DNA of 64,000 nt from Stutzerimonas kunmingensis (GCF_900114065.1 NZ_FORS01000001.1:248001-312000), one strand, 5' to 3'. Positions 39,183 through 48,049 are shown, numbered from the stretch's first letter. Notes: generated by a model from the sequence alone, not told the origin. Numbers and translations are program-made.

Positions 39183-40979
39183 ATGACAGTCACCGAGCAG
39201 TTGAGCACGCTGGGACATATCCTTGCTCACGGCGACATCACCACCCTGTTCCAACCCATCGTCTCGCTTTCGGAGCGACGCATTCTCGGTTATGAAGCAC
39301 TCAGCCGTGGACCATCCAACGGCCCGCTGCACTCCCCGATCAATTTGCTCGCCACAGCACGCCACGCCGGCCGGCTTAACGAACTGGAGATGACCTGCCG
39401 CGAAACAGCGTGCCGGCGTTACAGCCAGGGGGCGCTACGCGGCAAGCTCTTTCTCAACGCCTCACCGGAAACGCTACTTGACGCGACCCACAAGCCCGGG
39501 CGCACACTCGAGCTGCTGCACACCTATGGGATTTCCGCGGACAACGTGGTCATCGAGCTGACCGAGCAGGCACCGGCCGACGATCTCGAGCTGCTGGACA
39601 AGGCGCTTCATCACTATCGCTCGATGGGCTTCAGCATAGCGCTCGACGACCTTGGTGCCGGATATTCGAGTTTGCGCCTGTGGTCCGAGCTGCGACCGGA
39701 CTATGTGAAGATCGACCGCTATTTCATCGACGGCATCCATCTCGACCCCGTGAAGCGCGAGTTCGTAGAATCCATCCTGAAGATCGCCCGCGCATCGCGT
39801 GCCCACGTCATCGCCGAAGGTATCGAACTGCACGAGGAACTGGCGGTGCTGGCCGGCATGGGTATCGATCTGGTGCAGGGCTATCTGCTTGGACGTCCGC
39901 TGGAGTTGCCTGCCCAGGACATCGACGAGGTCCTGCCACCCCCGGAGGCCCAGCAGGCGGTCCTGGGCGAGGAGTCCGGCAACCTGTCCGGACTGCTTAT
40001 CAGACAACCCGCCATGGCCGCAGAACGTCCGGTCGCTGAAATGCTCGAGGCGTTTCGACTGCAGCCGGCCCTGAACTCGATCGCCGTTTTGGACGTTGAC
40101 GCCAGGCCGGTCGGCATACTTCACCGTAATCTCATTTCCGACGCGCTGCTCAAGCCCTACGCCACCGATCTGCTGGCACGCAAACCGCTTAGCCGCCTGA
40201 TGAGCACGGATTTCCTCGCCGTCGAGCTCGACCAGTCGTTGCAACAGGTTAGCCGCTTGCTCACCAGCCGGGCGCGCCAAAGAATCGAGGAAGACTTCGT
40301 CATCACACAGGCAGGTCAATACCTCGGTCTGGGCCGCGTCATCGATGTTCTGAGGTTGATAACCGAACTGAAGATTCAGCAGGCGCGCCACGCCAATCCC
40401 CTGACACTGTTGCCGGGCAACGTACCTATCCAGCAGTGCCTGACCCGCCTGCTGCTACAGCGACGTAGGGCGATGGTCTGTTACGTCGACATCGACAACT
40501 TCAAACCTTTCAACGATCTGTATGGCTACGCCAAAGGCGATGAAGTGCTGCTGTGCCTAGCCCAATGTCTGAACGACCGCGTCGACCCACAGATGGATTT
40601 CGTCGGCCATATTGGCGGGGATGATTTCATGCTGGTGCTGAGCGGTCACGACTGGGAGCAGCGCATTGCCGACTTGCACAGCGCCTTCGCGCTTCGCAGC
40701 AGCGCCTTCTACCAGCCAGAACACCTCGCGGCCGGCTGCTTTATTTCCACCAGCCGTGACGGGCGTAAACAGCGCTATGCCCTGCTGTCACTCTCGATCG
40801 GGATCGTCAGCGTGCACCCGGAGCACACTGACCGCCTGGATGCAGGCAGGCTCGCCGCCCTTGCTTCGGAGGCCAAGCGCTTTGCCAAACAGGTGAACGG
40901 CCCGAGCTTCCACCTGATCGATGCAGGGCAGCCAACGCAGGATGCCTACAACCCCAGTTGCTCCGCCTTCGCCTTGTAA
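39183..40979 (+). CDS. EAL-CBS-GGDEF cyclic-di-GMP signalling protein
   Basis: Encodes 598 residues with domains in the order EAL (about 10-245), a CBS pair (about 265-395) and GGDEF (about 425-590). The EAL domain keeps the catalytic signatures EALSRG, ELTEQ, DDLGAGYSSL, KIDRYFI and EGIE, so phosphodiesterase activity is likely. The GGDEF motif reads GGDDF, a conservative change that may weaken cyclase activity. No signal peptide or membrane helix. Same neighbour (prc) as in other Pseudomonas. The 3' end overlaps the convergent Sel1 gene by 34 bp. Confidence 0.9.
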   Translation: MTVTEQLSTLGHILAHGDITTLFQPIVSLSERRILGYEALSRGPSNGPLHSPINLLATARHAGRLNELEMTCRETACRRYSQGALRGKLFLNASPETLLDATHKPGRTLELLHTYGISADNVVIELTEQAPADDLELLDKALHHYRSMGFSIALDDLGAGYSSLRLWSELRPDYVKIDRYFIDGIHLDPVKREFVESILKIARASRAHVIAEGIELHEELAVLAGMGIDLVQGYLLGRPLELPAQDIDEVLPPPEAQQAVLGEESGNLSGLLIRQPAMAAERPVAEMLEAFRLQPALNSIAVLDVDARPVGILHRNLISDALLKPYATDLLARKPLSRLMSTDFLAVELDQSLQQVSRLLTSRARQRIEEDFVITQAGQYLGLGRVIDVLRLITELKIQQARHANPLTLLPGNVPIQQCLTRLLLQRRRAMVCYVDIDNFKPFNDLYGYAKGDEVLLCLAQCLNDRVDPQMDFVGHIGGDDFMLVLSGHDWEQRIADLHSAFALRSSAFYQPEHLAAGCFISTSRDGRKQRYALLSLSIGIVSVHPEHTDRLDAGRLAALASEAKRFAKQVNGPSFHLIDAGQPTQDAYNPSCSAFAL

Positions 40980-41413
40980 CGATCTGCCTGCTGGGGGTCT
41001 GCGGCCAGGCCGTGGCCGCCGGCACGATACAGTTGCTCGAGGCGAACCGCCGCCAGTGGATGCCCTGCCTCGGCCGCCTGGGACCACCAGCGCGCCGCCT
41101 CACTGCCATCCGGGCCGTGGGAGGCATCTTCGCTGAGGCTGATGACGCCCATCTGATATGCCGCTTTCACATCTCCCGCCTTGGCCGCCAGCCTTAGAAG
41201 GCGAACGCCTTCCAGCTTGGCACCATAGCCGCGCCCGCGGAAATACAGGATATGACCGTAGAAACTCTGCGCCGACACGTCGCCCAGCGCCGCCATCCGC
41301 GCGAATTGCCCTTCCATCCAACGCCAGATCTTCGGCTGCTGAACCGCGTAGTGCGACGTCATCAATTTGCGGGCAGTTAAATAACCGAGCCTTGCACGCA
41401 GCCTGCCCAGCAT
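40946..41413 (-). CDS. Sel1-repeat protein
   Basis: Encodes 155 residues from an ATG preceded by GGAGGAG. Two to three Sel1 motifs are visible (GDVSAQSFYGHILYFRGRG; AGDVKAAYQMGVISLSED; AGHPLAAVRLEQLYRAGG, about 41-135). No signal peptide. Its ATG overlaps the stop of the upstream gene by one base (TGATG), so translation is coupled. Sel1 repeats mediate protein-protein contacts; partner unknown. Confidence 0.8.
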   Translation of the reverse strand: MLGRLRARLGYLTARKLMTSHYAVQQPKIWRWMEGQFARMAALGDVSAQSFYGHILYFRGRGYGAKLEGVRLLRLAAKAGDVKAAYQMGVISLSEDASHGPDGSEAARWWSQAAEAGHPLAAVRLEQLYRAGGHGLAADPQQADRYKAKAEQLGL

Positions 41414-41781
41414 CAGAGCTCCTCCGAATAAACGAACTCGAAAACGCGCGCCACTTCTCCCGCATGCCAGGATGCAGCGGCGGCACCGTCCGCCGGCCCC
41501 GAGAAGCGTCCCAACCGCGCAGCACACTCGAAAAAGCCCGTTCGGGGCAAACGGCTAGCACCCTGACTGATGACCAGTGCGCTGCGCAACGGGCGCTCCG
41601 AGCGGGCGTCCAGCGCAGCGAGGTGCTCCAGCGCGGCGGTAAGGGTTCGCATGGCGGGTGTGGGCAACTGGAGCCGCTCGACCAGCGCACGGTAGGTCAC
41701 CAGATGTCTCTGCCGGCGAGCGGCATCCAGTTCGGCAAGCAGCGCCTGCCAGTGGTGCCGGCTGATGGATACTGACGTCAA
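41413..41781 (-). CDS. Conserved hypothetical in XRE/Sel1 operon
   Basis: Encodes 122 residues. The N-terminal half has helices that read like a winged-helix (HHWQALLAELDAARRQRHLV; TYRALVERLQLPTPAMRTL), and the C-terminal half contains an RLPRTGFFECAARLG stretch with the only Cys. It overlaps the XRE gene by 4 bp (ATGA) and the Sel1 gene by 1 bp. A regulatory or nucleic-acid role is possible but unproven. I do not recognise the family. Confidence 0.65.
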   Translation of the reverse strand: MTSVSISRHHWQALLAELDAARRQRHLVTYRALVERLQLPTPAMRTLTAALEHLAALDARSERPLRSALVISQGASRLPRTGFFECAARLGRFSGPADGAAAASWHAGEVARVFEFVYSEEL

Positions 41782-42107
41782 GCGTCGCCCTCCCAGCCGG
41801 CAATTTCCAACGCACGTGCCAGTGCTCGACGAATCGCAGCATCGGGTTCGCGCTCTCCCGCCTCGATCAGCCCCAGGTAGGCTGGACTGATCCCCACAGC
41901 GCGCGCCAACGCCTCTTGTGAAAGCCCCTTGGCCTCACGCAGAGCGCTCAGCTCGACCAGGGACGGACGTGACTGAGCGCCACTGGGTGCGACATCAGTG
42001 TCAACGGCCGATTTGACACCGACCGCATTCAAAAGCGCCTGGTACTCGTCCCACGGCAGTACGGCGTATTCCGGCGAGCCGTCACGCATGATGACCTGTA
42101 CATTCAT
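41778..42107 (-). CDS. XRE-family DNA-binding protein
   Basis: Encodes 109 residues. A helix-turn-helix of the lambda-repressor type covers about 48-105 (LREAKGLSQEALARAVGIS, then AYLGLIEAGEREPDA). The first 30 residues (DGSPEYAVLPWDEYQALL) resemble the N-terminal tail of prevent-host-death/antitoxin proteins. It is the first gene of a three-gene coupled operon. It may autoregulate from the 159-bp upstream gap. Not obviously a toxin-antitoxin pair, since the next protein has no toxin signature I recognise. Confidence 0.78.
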   Translation of the reverse strand: MNVQVIMRDGSPEYAVLPWDEYQALLNAVGVKSAVDTDVAPSGAQSRPSLVELSALREAKGLSQEALARAVGISPAYLGLIEAGEREPDAAIRRALARALEIAGWEGDA

Positions 42108-42266
42108 CCGTATTTTCCCCAGGCGTCTTCGATCAGATGCGGAATCTTAACAGCCCTTGCCGCTCCTTGAAGCTACCAACCTGCCGCATGCGTTAGTGAA
42201 TCGGGATAGAGACCGCAAATGCTCATCCGGCACCGACAAACGGCGGCGCTACACACGCCGCTGCTA

Positions 42267-42716
42267 TCAGCTCGGCTGGCCGCCGGCCTTCGGTTCGTCC
42301 AACGCAGGCAAGCGTTGAAGCGATGCCTGCCGATCCGCAGTCTGGGCCTGCCTCCAGACCTTGAACGCCTCCAACTCACCAGACCACTTGCGCATTACCC
42401 AGCCCAGCACAGCCAGATCGTCGACGAACCCAAGACCAGGCAGCCAATCCGGGATGGCGTCGATTGGCGACAGGAAGTAGAGGAAGCCGGCCACCACAGC
42501 AATCAATGCATTAGGACTGATGGCCCGGTACTCGCCACGCCACCAAGCTACGCAAAGCGCCTGTAAAAGTGCCAGATCTTCTCGCAATCCTTTGAACAGC
42601 CCTCTTTTCGAAGAGGATTTGCGAGCCACCGCAAAGAGTAACGTGGGGATCTTTCCGCGTTTGATCAGACGCTGCGCGAGCGGAAAATATCGGATGAAAT
42701 TCCAGGGAGCCTTCAT
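42267..42716 (-). CDS. YkvA/DUF1232 membrane protein
   Basis: Encodes 149 residues preceded by GGAGG. The DUF1232 core (LIAVVAGFLYFLSPIDAIPDWLPGLG region, about 73-98) is diagnostic: a hydrophobic stretch with SPIDxIPD followed by GFVDDLAVLG. The N-terminus is basic. Function unknown; probably inner membrane. It stands alone between two regulatory gaps. Confidence 0.85.
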   Translation of the reverse strand: MKAPWNFIRYFPLAQRLIKRGKIPTLLFAVARKSSSKRGLFKGLREDLALLQALCVAWWRGEYRAISPNALIAVVAGFLYFLSPIDAIPDWLPGLGFVDDLAVLGWVMRKWSGELEAFKVWRQAQTADRQASLQRLPALDEPKAGGQPS

Positions 42717-42757
42717 CTGGGTTGCCTCCAGCCTGCGTCATCCCTGACCTCGAGAAT

Positions 42758-42782
42758 GTTATCCACCGAAGCTGTGGATAAC
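42758..42782. repeat. Inverted pair of DnaA-box-like sites
   Basis: GTTATCCAC and GTGGATAAC face each other around a 7-bp spacer. On the minus strand TTATCCACA (42773-42781) is a full match to the DnaA consensus, and on the plus strand TTATCCACC (42759-42767) differs at the last base. Confidence 0.6.
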
Positions 42783-43064
42783 CTTGTGAACAGTTTATGG
42801 ATGGTTGCCGCTAAGGCCCTGTTTACAGGGCCGCCCAACAGATCGGTGTTTTTTTATCCAGCCGCTTAAGGCCTTAAGAATCAATAGGTTACGATCACGC
42901 TGAAATTGTATTGAAACATGCCTGTAGGACACGCCGCGATCTATTCCGAATGTGCATAACCGCGGATTGTCAATGCCTTTACAAGCACTTTGACTGACGA
43001 CGACACAGGGCGTTCGAACTACCGGGGGCTAGGCGTTGAGGGAAGAACGTCCCACGTGAAAATC

Positions 43065-43095
43065 AAAAAAGAGGTCGATCATTGCGATCGACCTC
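43065..43095 (-). terminator. Terminator after comEA-like gene
   Basis: A 10-bp perfect stem GAGGTCGATC / GATCGACCTC (43071-43080 and 43086-43095) with a 5-nt loop, followed on the minus strand by TTTTTT. It lies 8 bp past the comEA-like stop. Confidence 0.88.
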
Positions 43096-43103
43096 TCAAT
43101 ACC

Positions 43104-43415
43104 TTACTGAATGCTGAGCTGCCCACGAATCTTGTCGAGGGTCGCCGAGCCGATGCCGTTTACCTCGAGCAGCTCATCTACCGAGCTGAACGGGCCATGC
43201 TCTTCCCGATAAGCGATGATCGCTTTTGCCTTGGTTTCACCGATGCCTCTCAGCTCACGGGAAAGCGTCTCAGCATCGGCAGCATTGAGGTTCACTGGGG
43301 CCGGGGCGACAGCCACAGGTGTCGGCGCAGGTTGTGCCTGAGTGGCGGCATAGCCACCGACAGAAAAGCCGGAGAGTACGGCGAATGCCGCAGCGGCAAG
43401 AATAGCTTTACGCAT
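43104..43415 (-). CDS. ComEA-like helix-hairpin-helix protein
   Basis: Encodes 103 residues. AAGGA lies 7 nt before the chosen ATG; a GTG at 43421 is closer to the site and less likely. It has a signal peptide (cleavage near GYAAT), a Pro/Ala linker and a C-terminal tandem helix-hairpin-helix domain (NLNAADAETLSRELRGIG; VDELLEVNGIG). The family binds double-stranded DNA in the periplasm and is linked to natural transformation; competence function here is an inference. Confidence 0.85.
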   Translation of the reverse strand: MRKAILAAAAFAVLSGFSVGGYAATQAQPAPTPVAVAPAPVNLNAADAETLSRELRGIGETKAKAIIAYREEHGPFSSVDELLEVNGIGSATLDKIRGQLSIQ

Positions 43416-43505
43416 AATCACGTCCTTATGAAAACCAAAGTATTCGTTCGCGGGACTTCCTGCTCCGCGTCAGCCAATCTAGTCGCCTGCCAGCTGATGT
43501 CAAAA

Positions 43506-43532
43506 ACGAGGTTGCATATTTGCGAACCTCGT
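43506..43532 (-). terminator. Terminator after flgL
   Basis: ACGAGGTT and AACCTCGT form an 8-bp perfect stem with an 11-nt loop. The minus strand continues TTTTTG. It lies 6 bp beyond the flgL stop and closes the flgF-L operon. Confidence 0.85.
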
Positions 43533-43537
43533 CAAGC

Positions 43538-44809
43538 TCAGCGCATGGCGTTGAACAGATTCAGGCCGCTGATCTTTACATAGCTCTGCTGCGTAGCCTC
43601 AAGGATGACGGTCTGGAACGACAGCCGGGACAGCGCCTCTGCGTAGTCCAGCTCACGCAGCTCGGCCTGGACCGATTTGTTAACCAGAGCCACGTCCTCG
43701 TTGTCGATCTGCGTTGTTTCGATCACGTTCAGACGCGCGCCGATGTTGCCGCGAGCGGCGTCGACGCTGATCATGCCGTGGTCGATATTGGTCAATGCCA
43801 CAGCGACTGCATCGCGAACACCACTATTGCTCGTGGTTGGATCTTCCAGAGATGATCGAAGGCTTGCGATAGTATTGAGGATTCCCTGCTTCTCCTTGAT
43901 TTCACCAGAGCTGGCGTCCGGAATGACCCTGATGGTTTCACCGCCAACCGGAGCCCCGTCCAGATGCACCGTAACGCCTCGGAATACCAACTTGTCGCTC
44001 TTGTCCGGATCGCTGTCCATCTTCATATCAGTGGCCAGAGCAGTTTCCGTGGCAGGCGCTACTGCCCTGGGTAGTTGATAGATCGCGTAAGTCCCGTCCG
44101 ACTGGAACTCAAGTTCGATCCCTTCCTCCGGAAAGCCTTGAATGCCGCTGGAGAACGCCACCTCGTCACTTACCAGCGGTGCCGAAACCGAAAGCGTGCT
44201 TGTGCCTGTCGCATCAACCACTGGACCAGCCGACAAGCGGCCTGCATTGGTGACGCTCTCGAAAATGGACTTGCCACTGTCACTTATCGGGATATTCAGC
44301 GAACTGGCTATCTGCAACTTGCGCTGCCCCTCGTCCCCTTGATAACTGTAGCTGCCATCTCCAGTGCGCACGAAAGGCTGAGTCTTACCCTGAAAGCCAG
44401 AGAACAAGTACTCGCCGCGGGCATTGCGGGTGTTCATCAATGACAGCAGCTCGTCCTCGCGTTCAGTCAGCTCGGCTGCAATCGACTTCCGATCTTCCGC
44501 ACTCAGGCCGCCATTACCCGCCTGTACAGCAAGCTCTCGCACTCGCTGCAGAACGGTATTAACCGAGTTGAGCGTCACCTCCTCCTGAGTAAGGCTGTTC
44601 TTCGCCGCAGTCAGGTTGGCGTTGTACTGACTCAGCACGTTCTGCTGCTGGTCCAGCTGGAGCAAACGCACCGACGCAACCGGGTCGTCAGCTGGCGTAA
44701 GAATGCGATTGCCGGTACTGATCTGCTCCTGAGTGCGAGTCGCATTGGCGTAGTTGCGCTGCAGTCCGGCGACGCCGTTATTGAATGCTTGCAGGGTGGA
44801 AATGCGCAT
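43538..44809 (-). CDS. flgL: Flagellar hook-filament junction protein FlgL
   Basis: Encodes 423 residues. The N-terminal MRISTLQAFNNGVAGLQRN and the flagellin-like coiled ends (about 1-140 and 355-423) are typical, with a variable centre (about 165-330). FlgL joins FlgK to the first flagellin. It is the last gene of the operon, 11 bp after flgK. It is longer than the E. coli protein, as is common in Pseudomonas. Confidence 0.93.
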   Translation of the reverse strand: MRISTLQAFNNGVAGLQRNYANATRTQEQISTGNRILTPADDPVASVRLLQLDQQQNVLSQYNANLTAAKNSLTQEEVTLNSVNTVLQRVRELAVQAGNGGLSAEDRKSIAAELTEREDELLSLMNTRNARGEYLFSGFQGKTQPFVRTGDGSYSYQGDEGQRKLQIASSLNIPISDSGKSIFESVTNAGRLSAGPVVDATGTSTLSVSAPLVSDEVAFSSGIQGFPEEGIELEFQSDGTYAIYQLPRAVAPATETALATDMKMDSDPDKSDKLVFRGVTVHLDGAPVGGETIRVIPDASSGEIKEKQGILNTIASLRSSLEDPTTSNSGVRDAVAVALTNIDHGMISVDAARGNIGARLNVIETTQIDNEDVALVNKSVQAELRELDYAEALSRLSFQTVILEATQQSYVKISGLNLFNAMR

Positions 44810-44820
44810 AAGGCGACCTA

Positions 44821-46863
44821 TTACCTGAAGGAGCTGATCAATGTATCGAACAAGGAGCGGGCAACTTGAATGATCTGGGCCGAAGCGTTGTAGTACTGCT
44901 CGAACTTGATCAGGTTGGCGGCTTCCTCGTCCAGGTTCACGGCCGAGAGTGAATCGCGGTTGTCCGTAGCCTGCTTGAGAATCGAGCCCGTTGCTTCGCT
45001 ATCCATCCGTGCCTGTGCCGTCAGCGTACCGACGCGCTCGACCAGTTCGCCGTAGCCATCGGTAAAACTGAAGCCGGAGCCATTCACAGCCGCATCCACG
45101 CCTACTGTCTGCTTCATTTGCAGATCGACCAGCTTCAGCGCATTGCGGTTATCCGAGACGCCGCTCTGGTTGAACGCCATCGCGAAGCTGTCGTTATCCT
45201 TCGGCGTACCGCTCAGAGAAAACTCGAACTGGTAATTGGCATCACCCACCACCAGCGAATTGCTTTGTCCAGGCTGGATGGTTGCGGTCGCCGAGTAACT
45301 GACCGTCGGCGGCGTAGTGCTGTCGTCCACACTCCGAAATTGCGCAGTGCCACCCGTAATCGTTACGGTGTCCGGCTCGGTGAAAGTAAGCGTCGCTCCA
45401 TTGCTGCCGAACAACCCCTGCAGTGCCGAAATACTGATCGGCGAAGGCCCGGACGTCATGTCGGGCTGGCCAATCGCACCGGTACCAGCGTTCTGCAAAT
45501 TGCTTTCCGCGCGTACCGGGGCGGCAAAGGCCAGTTGATCGGCCTGATCCAGCGTCGCCTTGATGTCAGCCGCACCACGTCGCGTAGGCTGCAGGCTGAA
45601 CTTGTCACCCGCAACGGGCGCCGGGCTGCCAAGAACGACCTGGAAGCCCTGGTCGACTCCAGCTTTGTCGGTGATCGTGAGCACACCGGTCGGCGGAGTG
45701 GTGTCCGTTACGTTCATCAGCTGGTTGTCGCTCAGCCGTCTGACTTTGGGGCCGCTCGGGTCGTACTCCATCAGATAGTCACTGGTGGTGAGCACGCTGG
45801 GGTCGGTGATGTTCAACACTGGTTGCGCATTGCTGTTTCCGGCAAACGCATTGACGCGCAACTTGGCCAACGCGGGCTCGTTGTAATTGCCAAACAGTGC
45901 CTCCCCCACGTCACCTTTCAGATCCAGCCCCTGCCGCAGCTGAGTATTGACCTGATCACTAACGGCCAGCGAAAGGCGCCCCAGGGAGTTCATGGTCGAA
46001 TCCAGCACTTCCTCTCGATAACGAATCAGCCCGCCGAGTTCGCCACCGGTGATCTGTGAGGTGATGCCCTGCCGCGAGCCACCACTGATGAACTGCACTT
46101 CATGACGGTTCGGGTCGCCCTGCCCTGGCACGACCTCAAGCTTGGCTACCGTACTGCCCACGACCAGCGGCTGGCCGCTGCCGATGAATACGTTGAAGCT
46201 ACTGTCATCCTGAGGTACAACCGTCACGCCGATATAGCCCGATAACTGCCGAACAGCCTCGTCACGGGCGTCGAGCAGATCGTTCGGCTGCTTGCCGTTG
46301 GCCGCGGCGATGGCAATAGCCTCATTGAGGCTACCGATGCTGCCTGCCAGACGATTAACCTGATCGGTGATAGCGGACATCTGCTTGTTGGTAAAACTGT
46401 TCTGCTCGGAAAGTCGGTCGTATACGGTATTGAAACGCCGCGCCAATCCCTCAGCCTCCGCCAGCACCAGCTGACGCGCCGGGATATTCGCCGGGTCCTC
46501 GGCAGCTGTCTGCAAGGCCGAGAAGAACTTTTGCAGCGAAGGCGTGATACCGGTGGTGGTGCCAGCCAGCAATGAATCGAGCTGATCGATCTGGCTTTTG
46601 TAAGCCTCGACATCACTGTTCAGCGATGTACTGCTACGCAGCTGGCTGGTCAGAAATTCGCTGTAGGAGCGACGCACGTCTACCAGCGAGGTACCCGATC
46701 CAATGTAACCGGCACCGCTGAACTGCGGCGAGCGTGTCGCCTGGCTTGCATCCTGGCGGCTATAGCCAGGCGTGTTGACGTTCGTGATGTTATGTCCGGT
46801 GATGGAAAGTTGGGTTTTGCTGGCAGACAGGCCGGAAAGGCCAATGCTCAATAGGTCAGCCAT
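44821..46863 (-). CDS. flgK: Flagellar hook-associated protein FlgK
   Basis: Encodes 680 residues, long for the family but usual in Pseudomonas. The N-terminal rod/hook motif LSIGLSGLSASKTQLSITGHN (split: about 5-24) with NTPGYSRQ is present, as is the C-terminal NLDEEAANLIKFEQYYNASAQ region (about 637-657). The centre is variable and less conserved. FlgK caps the hook and joins it to FlgL. It is 3 bp downstream of flgJ. Confidence 0.94.
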   Translation of the reverse strand: MADLLSIGLSGLSASKTQLSITGHNITNVNTPGYSRQDASQATRSPQFSGAGYIGSGTSLVDVRRSYSEFLTSQLRSSTSLNSDVEAYKSQIDQLDSLLAGTTTGITPSLQKFFSALQTAAEDPANIPARQLVLAEAEGLARRFNTVYDRLSEQNSFTNKQMSAITDQVNRLAGSIGSLNEAIAIAAANGKQPNDLLDARDEAVRQLSGYIGVTVVPQDDSSFNVFIGSGQPLVVGSTVAKLEVVPGQGDPNRHEVQFISGGSRQGITSQITGGELGGLIRYREEVLDSTMNSLGRLSLAVSDQVNTQLRQGLDLKGDVGEALFGNYNEPALAKLRVNAFAGNSNAQPVLNITDPSVLTTSDYLMEYDPSGPKVRRLSDNQLMNVTDTTPPTGVLTITDKAGVDQGFQVVLGSPAPVAGDKFSLQPTRRGAADIKATLDQADQLAFAAPVRAESNLQNAGTGAIGQPDMTSGPSPISISALQGLFGSNGATLTFTEPDTVTITGGTAQFRSVDDSTTPPTVSYSATATIQPGQSNSLVVGDANYQFEFSLSGTPKDNDSFAMAFNQSGVSDNRNALKLVDLQMKQTVGVDAAVNGSGFSFTDGYGELVERVGTLTAQARMDSEATGSILKQATDNRDSLSAVNLDEEAANLIKFEQYYNASAQIIQVARSLFDTLISSFR

Positions 46864-46866
46864 GAT

Positions 46867-48039
46867 TTAGCCTCTGGTCCGCATGGCGGGCACCGAATTC
46901 GCGTCGGCAACGGTCTGGTAAGTCTGCATCTTGCGGGCGATCTGGCTGATCTTGCGCGCGTATTGTGGGTCGGTGGCGTAGCCGGCTTTCTGCAGCTCCT
47001 TGACGAAGCGTTCCGAATCGCCGGTATTGCTCGCCACCTGAATGGCGGTCCGATAACGGTCGTTGTTTTCCAGCAGGCTGACGAAGTCGTCGAAGCTCTG
47101 CTCGAACGAATCATAGGCGCGGAAGCCCGCTCTCTCGCGGGTTGCCGTACCGTTGACGTACTCGGTGGTCATCACGGTAGCCGACTCCCCTTTCCACCCG
47201 GTCGCCTTGATTCCGAACAGGTTGTGGCTGTTGCTGCCGTCCTTCTGACGGATCATGGATTTACCCCAGCCGGTCTCCAGCGCCGCTTGTGCGACCAGGA
47301 AACGCGGCTCGATGCCCAAGCGTTCGGCAGCCTTCTCTGCCATGGGCAGCATGGTGGCGATGAACTCCTCGGACGAATTGAACCGCGTCTTGCTCGGCGC
47401 GTTGGGCGCACTTTTCTCGACACCATTGACGACCAACGGCTTGTCCTTGGGGGGCACGAACGCCGTGGCGGGCTTCCAATCGAGGTCGACCAGAGGCTGC
47501 GCACCTTCTGCGGCAGGTTTCTGCGCAGTCGCCGATACATCTGCCACTTGCCGCTCGATCGCCCGGCCTGGTAACGCAAGACGACGCTGATTCAGCAACC
47601 GGGAATCATCTCGTGCGGACTCGACGGCAGCGGCCGGCTTGCTCGGCCATGCGGCCCCTTCGGTTTGCGCAACCTGGGCAAACGGATTGTTGCGTGTCGC
47701 GGTTTCGGTCTGCTTGCTCAACTGGCGCACCAGTACGTCCGCCAGCCCGATGCCACCGCCTTCCTTCGAAAGACTGACAGACAGCTGCTGGTCATACATA
47801 TCCTGGTACTGCTTGCTGGCCTGACTGTTCAGCGGGTTGTCTTTGGCCAGCACTTCGGTTGCCGAACGCATCGACTTGAGCATTTCGTTGAGAAACAACG
47901 ACTCGAACTCCTGCGCAACCTTGCGCACGTTCTCCTCACCGTCCCGATCCTTGCCAACCTTGAGCTGGCTGAGACGATTGAGGTCGTTGTAGCTGCCGCT
48001 GTCGAGGGCGCGCGCCCCGCTGCCGAGTCGGTTTTCCAT
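46867..48039 (-). CDS. flgJ: Flagellar rod assembly protein/muramidase FlgJ
   Basis: Encodes 390 residues in two parts. The N-terminal rod-cap domain covers about 15-110 (VAQEFESLFLNEMLKSMR). The C-terminal glucosaminidase-type peptidoglycan hydrolase covers about 225-380, with the catalytic Glu in AALETGWGKS and the SHNLFGIKATGW motif. A low-complexity linker joins them. FlgJ opens the cell wall for the growing rod. Positioned between flgI and flgK as usual. Confidence 0.94.
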   Translation of the reverse strand: MENRLGSGARALDSGSYNDLNRLSQLKVGKDRDGEENVRKVAQEFESLFLNEMLKSMRSATEVLAKDNPLNSQASKQYQDMYDQQLSVSLSKEGGGIGLADVLVRQLSKQTETATRNNPFAQVAQTEGAAWPSKPAAAVESARDDSRLLNQRRLALPGRAIERQVADVSATAQKPAAEGAQPLVDLDWKPATAFVPPKDKPLVVNGVEKSAPNAPSKTRFNSSEEFIATMLPMAEKAAERLGIEPRFLVAQAALETGWGKSMIRQKDGSNSHNLFGIKATGWKGESATVMTTEYVNGTATRERAGFRAYDSFEQSFDDFVSLLENNDRYRTAIQVASNTGDSERFVKELQKAGYATDPQYARKISQIARKMQTYQTVADANSVPAMRTRG

Positions 48040-48049
48040 GTCGCTTTCC

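Larger units (their letters stand above)
42717..43103. other. Gene-free stretch upstream of ykvA-like gene and downstream of comEA-like gene
   Basis: 387 bp with no credible gene, AT-richer than the flanks. It contains an inverted DnaA-box-like pair (42758-42782), a GGCCCTG-TTTA-CAGGGCC hairpin (42815-42832), a 14-bp palindrome CTTAAGGCCTTAAG (42865-42878), a T-run with TTATCCA (42849-42859) and the comEA terminator (43065-43095). A plus-strand frame through it lacks a ribosome site and is not called. Confidence 0.7.

Noticed and set aside
41413-42107. Classical toxin-antitoxin pair
   Set aside because: The antitoxin-like XRE protein is present, but its neighbour shows no RelE, HipA, RES, Fic, PIN or similar signature.
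42758-42782. Chromosomal replication origin
   Set aside because: Only two good DnaA-like sites, and no dnaA, dnaN, gidA or similar genes nearby; oriC is not supported.
42990-43583. Plus-strand open frame of 197 codons in the comEA region
   Set aside because: Runs through the terminator and antisense to comEA; no ribosome site.
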